Below, in pieces: positions 14,701 through 17,192 of a DNA stretch of 17,192 nucleotides (within the stretch, counting starts at the first letter, position 1; each line of letters opens with the position of its first letter). The position numbers and the translations under genes are program-made. Below the pieces are notes generated by a model that worked only from the letters and a program-made list of their open reading frames with translations, had not been told where the DNA came from and searched no databases. This stretch comes from JAGMDK01 sp023128695. GTDB taxonomy: Bacteria > Planctomycetota > Phycisphaerae > UBA1845 > Fen-1342. The stretch spans positions 1 through 17,192 of the forward strand of contig DAOVQG010000058.1 in assembly GCA_030628805.1 (NCBI GenBank). Direction: 5' to 3'.

Positions 14701-14957
14701 TCACCGGGGCGGGGTGCTTCCGCATTGAATCCCAGCGCTTCCCGCAGGTCCGCGATCAGGGCCCGCTCGGCGGGGTCTGATTCTGGCCGGGGACTCTTTG
14801 ATTCAACGGCTTGCACCACCGCCCCTTCCGGGTGAGCGTTGTCCGCCACAACCAGCGGACACCCACAGTGTGGACACACGCCCGGCTGTTCACGGGCGGG
14901 TGTCGTCATGCTCGCGGCGCATTGGGGGCAAACGAATTTCATGCCTGCGTCGTTCAT
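11793..14957 (-). CDS. Zinc-ribbon Ser/Thr protein kinase with TM helix and TPR C-terminus, carrying a repeat-derived insert
   Basis: A 1054-residue Hanks-type (PknB-like) kinase. Residues 8-33 form a zinc ribbon (CPQC...CPHCGC). The kinase domain has the glycine loop GRGGMG at 125-130, the ATP-anchoring Lys147 in VALKVL, Glu166, HRDVKPHN at 380-387, DFG at 400-402, and GTPAYLSPEQ. A transmembrane helix lies at about 546-566 (ALTTAMVAIAAAVLLAGGL). The remaining ~480 residues are TPR-like helical repeats (for example ARYLLAWVQHENGEKAAAQDTFEQA). All catalytic residues are present. Between the hinge strand (YYAMELVEG) and helix E (LLAEVADALACAHRAGVIH) there is a ~110-residue insert, 229-338, made of repeats: three perfect 20-mers SVWHRLPAGGTAGTGPGRYI, a family D segment, and two KTSGTEPGRYI. 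The ECF sigma gene upstream on the same strand suggests the known planctomycete sigma/kinase partnership. Met6 is an alternative start. Confidence 0.93.
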   Translation of the reverse strand: MNDAGMKFVCPQCAASMTTPAREQPGVCPHCGCPLVVADNAHPEGAVVQAVESKSPRPESDPAERALIADLREALGFNAEAPRPGEPARTDRGTGSSGVPGRSLGADPLPPGSRLGDFEVLRELGRGGMGVVYRARQVSLGREVALKVLPRYARHGRLAVQRFQAEAQAAARLHHTNVVSIYAQGEHDGQFYYAMELVEGVGLDVVIRGRPDLLSSTRARNGSSAVSLSVWHRLPAGGTAGTGPGRYISVWHRLPAGGTAGTGPGRYISVWHRLPAGGTAGTGPGRYISDKRDSTVSAGTARREPRPPSADQVPGRKTSGTEPGRYIKTSGTEPGRYIPADELDTPPGMPWTRADYRHVAGLLAEVADALACAHRAGVIHRDVKPHNLLLGPNNRLHLTDFGLARLTDEPHLTISGEIMGTPAYLSPEQIRGESAKIDHRTDIYSLGITIYELLTRRKPFDGETREQIITGICTAEPAAPRRLAPRVPIDLETICLRAIEKDPTRRHPSAALLAEDLRRFAEGRPILSRRVSRLEKAAKWMRRHKALTTAMVAIAAAVLLAGGLTWSVRSARQREAEFLLREAYEQFAFVDYRTPGLEESHIGRAEALGGNQNEIQLVRALDEIGTTEWSTPLRRLADLVQNDPADPRARYLLAWVQHENGEKAAAQDTFEQAERRGLPTTPEVWFFRGLALHFDHPREAIASYRQATTLRSHEHGFYPQAVLHLARARNQQLYAIRSLEPFSEAEATLRQLIEHEAYGVYPYYLLSITHRLAAEIYQGSEGTRDDSLVEHHYAQALEWARRGQEVDPADDRPITAEAECLESMGLFQEAIEARTRAIEAANTEQNRWEGHHYRWRLHFWTGDLEAALEDVQACAGFDPQSRFYAHVYPALIEAEGGHMPAALAHARALADEMPDGAQAVLWSATCLRLLDQPEEARELLAERAETVDFSLELVPPQTAEWVRMLYASCNQGKPLETLEAFAETAASPWKLWGEAHFHAAALRLTEGNREAAREGFRRAYRSFDGELHYTYHAKLIYHKMQQDSSWPSWIAVLW
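13945..14010. repeat. Two tandem 33-base family B variants in the kinase gene
   Basis: Units 13945-13977 and 13978-14010 differ only at the last base. Each has GTAG followed by the stem CGTCCGG/CCGGACG. Compared with family B elsewhere (CGGCCGG/CCGGCCG), the stem shows one paired G-C to T-A change, so pairing is kept. They encode KTSGTEPGRYI twice on the minus strand. Confidence 0.9.
14034..14059. repeat. Family D palindrome in the kinase gene
   Basis: A 26-base copy closely matching those at 9652-9740. It is translated from its opposite strand here (TARREPRPPS, residues 300-309), which shows that the element is also open on its complement. Confidence 0.85.
14095..14274. repeat. Three perfect 60-base tandem units (family A plus inverted B) in the kinase gene
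   Basis: 14095-14154, 14155-14214 and 14215-14274 are identical. On the minus strand each unit is GTGGCAC with the A hairpin, then the B hairpin ending in CTAC, so the two tetranucleotide feet point outward. Sixty bases is 20 codons, so changes in copy number keep the kinase frame. There are no spacers, so this is not a CRISPR array. Confidence 0.97.
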
Positions 14958-14966
14958 CTGATCTGT

Positions 14967-14998
14967 CGCTATCTTTCCCTAATAGATAGACAATAGCG
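14967..14998. promoter_or_regulatory. Dyad symmetry upstream of the kinase start (possible operator)
   Basis: CGCTAT at 14967-14972 pairs with ATAGCG at 14993-14998, and CTATCT at 14969-14974 pairs with AGATAG at 14984-14989. The dyad lies 9-41 bases before the kinase ATG in an AT-rich patch. It could be an operator or an RNA structure near the ribosome-binding region; no specific regulator is suggested. Confidence 0.25.
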
Positions 14999-15048
14999 AG
15001 GCGATTTTGACACAACTTCCGATATCTCGACGATCCCGGTTAATTCAC

Positions 15049-15112
15049 CGCTGGTGCGAGAATCCTTTCTCGCACCCCACTGCTGATGCGAGATAGGAAT
15101 CTCGCACCAGCG
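15049..15112. repeat. Compound palindrome built on GGTGCGAGA
   Basis: A perfect 10-bp hairpin, GGTGCGAGAA-TCCT-TTCTCGCACC, lies at 15053-15076. A second, imperfect, inverted copy at about 15083-15112 pairs with the first over its full length, including the outer CGCTGGTGCGAGA ends. The first hairpin and the large cruciform are alternative structures. Confidence 0.8.
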
Positions 15113-15117
15113 TAAAT

Positions 15118-15201
15118 GTGTGCCACTGCTCTTGAGCAGTGCTAAGATTCGCCGAGTGCATCGAGATCGCTAAGAAACACTGCTCAAGAGCAGTGGCACA
15201 C
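15118..15201. repeat. Perfect 24-bp inverted repeat of family E
   Basis: 15118-15141 and 15178-15201 are exact reverse complements around a 36-nt loop. Each arm is itself a hairpin: ACTGCTC pairs with GAGCAGT, next to a GTGTGCC foot. It lies in the sigma-kinase gap. Confidence 0.9.
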
Positions 15202-15259
15202 CAACCTGTCAATTGACGGTTGATAGAGCACCAGGTCCAAATCCTTGAACCCATATAGC

Positions 15260-15276
15260 CGCGGCCGAAGGCCGCG
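15260..15276. repeat. Short hairpin CGCGGCC-GAA-GGCCGCG behind the sigma gene
   Basis: A 7-bp GC-only stem with a 3-nt loop, 21 bases past the sigma-factor stop on the minus strand. No T run follows, so a role as terminator is unproven. Confidence 0.5.
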
Positions 15277-15297
15277 CCAGGTGAGCCGCAAAGTTAT

Positions 15298-15897
15298 CTA
15301 TACATCTCCGTCCGGATCAACCTCGGCCAGCCGCCGGCGGAGGCGTTTCAGAACGCGGCTGCGCGCTTGATATACGCTGGCTTTGCTGAGGCCGAGATCG
15401 GCGGCGGTTTCCTCGACGGTGCGGTCCGCCAGGACGTGCATCTCAAAAGCCTTGAGAGTGATGGGTTCAAAGTCGCCGGCGATGGAGTTCATGGCCCAGC
15501 GGAGACGGTGCAATTGCCATTCGCGCTCCCAGCGGACGTCCGCGCTGGCCTCTTTTTCAGCGGCCAGGTAGTCGAACGTTTGCGGGTCCAGCACGGCCGG
15601 CTGTTTGGCCAGCTTATCCGCCAACCGAGCCATGGCGTGCATTACCGCCGAGCGCAAGTACGCCCGAAAGCGGCCCTTGCGGGCGTCGTATTCAAAACCC
15701 TCGATGGCCTTGAACAAGTACATCTCGACTTCCTGGACGATGTCCTCGGCGTCGTCGTGATGCGCGCCCCGGCCCCGGGCGTAGCGGTATAAAAGTTGCC
15801 CATAGCGCTCGTGGAACTCGGGCCAACTCAGCTTGTCCGACCGATCGCGGAGCCGCAGCAGAAATGTCAGGTGCGTCGAATTGTCCTGGCTCATCAT
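15298..15897 (-). CDS. ECF-type RNA polymerase sigma factor
   Basis: A 199-residue sigma-70 family protein with only regions 2 and 4. Region 2 spans about residues 25-93: FHERYGQLLYRYARGRGAHHDDAEDIVQEV, then FRAYLRSAVMHAMARL. Region 4 spans about 125-192 and has the helix-turn-helix VEETAADLGLSKASVYQARSRVLKRLRRRL, which binds the -35 element. No transmembrane anti-sigma gene is adjacent. Instead a kinase gene follows on the same strand, so control by phosphorylation is a reasonable inference, as described for some planctomycete ECF groups. The frame extends to a TTG at 15912; ATG codons at 15897 and 15894 are more likely, but none has a clear ribosome-binding site. It is divergent from the DUF502 gene across 153 bases. 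Confidence 0.92.
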   Translation of the reverse strand: MMSQDNSTHLTFLLRLRDRSDKLSWPEFHERYGQLLYRYARGRGAHHDDAEDIVQEVEMYLFKAIEGFEYDARKGRFRAYLRSAVMHAMARLADKLAKQPAVLDPQTFDYLAAEKEASADVRWEREWQLHRLRWAMNSIAGDFEPITLKAFEMHVLADRTVEETAADLGLSKASVYQARSRVLKRLRRRLAEVDPDGDV

Positions 15898-15974
15898 AAA
15901 CCATTGTCGCAAATGAGGCTTCGTGTCTCAACCCTATTCGGCCCCCGATTCTAACGCAGCCCTTGCCCCGCCCC

Positions 15975-16023
15975 GTGGAGACGCTATCGTCTCTGCCTTG
16001 GGAGCGGCCTGAGAACAGGCCGC
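15975..16023. repeat. Two adjacent REP-like hairpins in the sigma/DUF502 intergenic region
   Basis: GTGG at 15975-15978 precedes GAGACG-CTAT-CGTCTC (15978-15993). GGAG at 16001-16004 precedes GCGGCCTG-AGAA-CAGGCCGC (16004-16023), an 8-bp perfect stem. Both lie on the plus strand in tandem, just upstream of the DUF502 start and near the sigma promoter region. Confidence 0.7.
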
Positions 16024-16039
16024 CCCGAGTGTCCCTTAC

Positions 16040-16045
16040 AGGTGG
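16040..16045 (+). promoter_or_regulatory. Ribosome-binding site AGGTGG for the DUF502 gene
   Basis: AGGTGG ends 5 bases before the ATG at 16051. The GTG at 16042 that would extend the frame lies inside it, so the ATG is the likely start. Confidence 0.5.
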
Positions 16046-16050
16046 ATGCG

Positions 16051-16875
16051 ATGACCCCCGTGAAGTCCGACAAGCCTCGCAAACGCCGCCGCAGCCGCAT
16101 TGGCGCGACGATCATCGCGCTGTTGCGCACGCGGATCACCACCGGCGTGCTGACGATTCTGCCGATCCTGCTCACTATATGGATTGTGCGGCTGCTCTTT
16201 ATTTGGATGCGGGACGCGTCCCAATGGGCTGTCCTGGCCGTGCTCGAAAGCGACTGGTTCCAGGAATACGTCTGGAAGCTCGAACGGCCCGAGGGGGAGC
16301 TGATCGAAATCGAGACGTTCCTGGAGGAGTACCCCTACCTGGACTGGGGCATTGCCATCTTCTCGGTGCTCGTGACGATCTTCCTGCTGTACGTGATCGG
16401 GCTTTTTGCCGCCAACATCGTCGGTCGTCGAGTGATCAACCTGGTCGAGCATCTCGTTGACCGCGTCCCACTTATCAAGGCGATCTACCGCCTTCCCAAG
16501 CAGATCATCGCGGCCTTCGCCGGCGAGCAGACCCAGCGCTTCCAGCGGGCCGTGCTGGTCCCCTTCCCGCAGGAGAAGATGCGCTGTGTCGGGTTCATCA
16601 CGAATATCTTCACCGATTCGCTCACCGGCGATGAGCTTTGCTCGGTTTTCATCCCGACGACCCCCAACCCGACTACCGGCTACCTCCAAATACTCAAACG
16701 CAAGGAGCTCACCGAGCTCAATTGGAGCATCGAGGACGCCATCCGCATAATTATGTCCGGCGGCATCCTCAGACCCGACTTCCTGACCATTGTGGCCAAC
16801 AAGGACCTCCCCCAACATCTTCCCCCTGCCGCCGGGGCGGAGGAATTGCCGCCGCCGGGTGGGGGGGACAATTAG
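16051..16875 (+). CDS. DUF502 family membrane protein
   Basis: A 274-residue inner-membrane protein of family DUF502, whose biochemical role is not known. After a basic, Lys/Arg-rich N-terminus (SDKPRKRRRSRIG), the first membrane helix (about 31-53) has the family motif TGVLTILPILLTIWIV. A loop of about 45 residues is followed by the second helix at about 100-123 (IAIFSVLVTIFLLYVIGLFA). Other family signatures are GRRVINLVEHLVDRVPLIKAIY at about 125-146, VFIPTTPNPTTGYLQILKR, and LNWSIEDAIRIIMSGGI. The C-terminal tail is rich in Pro, Gly and Ala. Length and order of motifs are normal for the family. It stands alone on the plus strand, divergent from the sigma factor, with a likely terminator 38 bases after its stop. 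Confidence 0.93.
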   Translation: MTPVKSDKPRKRRRSRIGATIIALLRTRITTGVLTILPILLTIWIVRLLFIWMRDASQWAVLAVLESDWFQEYVWKLERPEGELIEIETFLEEYPYLDWGIAIFSVLVTIFLLYVIGLFAANIVGRRVINLVEHLVDRVPLIKAIYRLPKQIIAAFAGEQTQRFQRAVLVPFPQEKMRCVGFITNIFTDSLTGDELCSVFIPTTPNPTTGYLQILKRKELTELNWSIEDAIRIIMSGGILRPDFLTIVANKDLPQHLPPAAGAEELPPPGGGDN

Positions 16876-16912
16876 TGCTCCGTGACGCTTTCATCCGCGG
16901 GTTGAGTGGCCC

Positions 16913-16934
16913 ATCACGGGTGTGATCATTTTTT
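16913..16934 (+). terminator. Putative Rho-independent terminator after the DUF502 gene
   Basis: ATCAC (16913-16917), loop GGGT, GTGAT (16922-16926), then CA and six T at 16929-16934. The 5-bp stem is weak, but its position 38 bases past the stop and the T run fit. Confidence 0.45.
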
Positions 16935-16955
16935 GTGGCCCAGGCAAGAAGTGCG

Positions 16956-17085
16956 CTAGCAGTCTGTCGGGCTTTGCCGTTTTGGGGCTTTCTATGCCTC
17001 TCTTCGGTGTCTGGACCCTGGGGTGCCGACCCACATGGGCGCGCTCCCACGGTGTTTTCGAACCCTAAGTCCTACAGACTGCTAG
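16956..17085. mobile_element. MITE-like element 2 with CAGTCTGT terminal inverted repeats
   Basis: CTAGCAGTCTGT at 16956-16967 is the exact reverse complement of ACAGACTGCTAG at 17074-17085, and pairing continues imperfectly inward (CGGGCTTT against AGGACTTA). The element is 130 bases without coding capacity. The identical CTAG on both sides can be a 4-base target duplication around a CAGTCTGT...ACAGACTG core. The ends are related to those of the element at 7051-7195. Confidence 0.55.
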
Positions 17086-17192
17086 TGCGAATGCGAATCT
17101 GCTCATTGCCAGAAAACGCGCCGTAACCCCCGCTACCCCCTACCAGTTACCCCACCCCGAAAACCCCACTTGCGGAATTGCTGGGGCAAGCC
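17086..17192. other. Window-end sequence without a recognised gene
   Basis: The last 107 bases contain C-rich runs (ACCCCCGCTACCCCCTACC) and no open frame with protein-like composition that I can support. It may be the edge of the next intergenic region. Confidence 0.3.

Larger units (their letters stand above)
14958..15297. other. Intergenic region between sigma factor and kinase genes
   Basis: These 340 bases hold no gene that I can support. They contain the palindromes at 15049-15112, 15118-15201 and 15260-15276, and a dyad near the kinase start (14967-14998). Either the kinase has its own promoter here, or the sigma factor transcript passes through three strong hairpins. Confidence 0.6.

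Noticed and set aside
17051..17070. tRNA T-arm-like TTCGAA sequence
   Set aside because: No matching acceptor, D or anticodon arms around it; it lies within the MITE-like element.

Overview
The window is a GC-rich bacterial chromosome segment, most likely from a member of the Planctomycetota. This is inferred from the combination of gene types: a prepilin-like protein with an RH...N...D-H-V tail motif, a secreted protein with a C-terminal dockerin-like EF-hand pair, an ECF sigma factor beside a large membrane-spanning Ser/Thr kinase with TPRs, and many palindromic repeats of several families. No rRNA, tRNA, CRISPR array or transposase gene was recognised.

Layout. On the minus strand from about 6.3 kb down to 0.2 kb lie a PpiD/SurA-like membrane-anchored folding factor (4352-6313), leucyl-tRNA synthetase leuS 13 bases behind it (1546-4338), and a prepilin-like protein (195-1121). 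A divergent plus-strand block starts with an unrecognised helical protein (6551-7054). It continues with two DPM-like family 2 glycosyltransferases (7242-7943 and 8123-8845) and a GT87-like polytopic mannosyltransferase (8842-10278), which overlaps the second GT2 by ATGA. A plausible reading is that one or both GT2 enzymes charge a polyprenyl phosphate with a sugar and the GT87-like enzyme uses the lipid-linked sugar on the far side of the membrane. Converging on this block is a minus-strand series: an ECF sigma factor (15298-15897), a 1054-residue zinc-ribbon/kinase/TM/TPR protein (11793-14957) and a secreted dockerin-type repeat protein (10390-11715). A DUF502 membrane protein (16051-16875) is divergent from the sigma factor.

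Repeats are the striking part. At least five sequence-unrelated palindrome families (called A, B, C, D and E here, plus two at 15975-16023) recur between and inside genes. Several have the architecture of REP elements: a GTGG, GTAG or GGAG tetranucleotide followed by a short hairpin. Two families show compensatory changes in their stems. Families A, B and D have entered coding sequence in frame. The kinase carries a roughly 110-residue repeat-derived insert inside its catalytic domain, including three perfect 60-bp tandem copies of an A plus inverted-B doublet. The GT87-like gene carries three D copies and one A copy. Two MITE-like elements (7051-7195 and 16956-17085) share terminal inverted repeats with core CAGTCYGYCG and YTAR-type flanks. 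Three unrelated short tandem arrays all have a 7-base period. No RAYT or other transposase that could mobilise these repeats is in the window.
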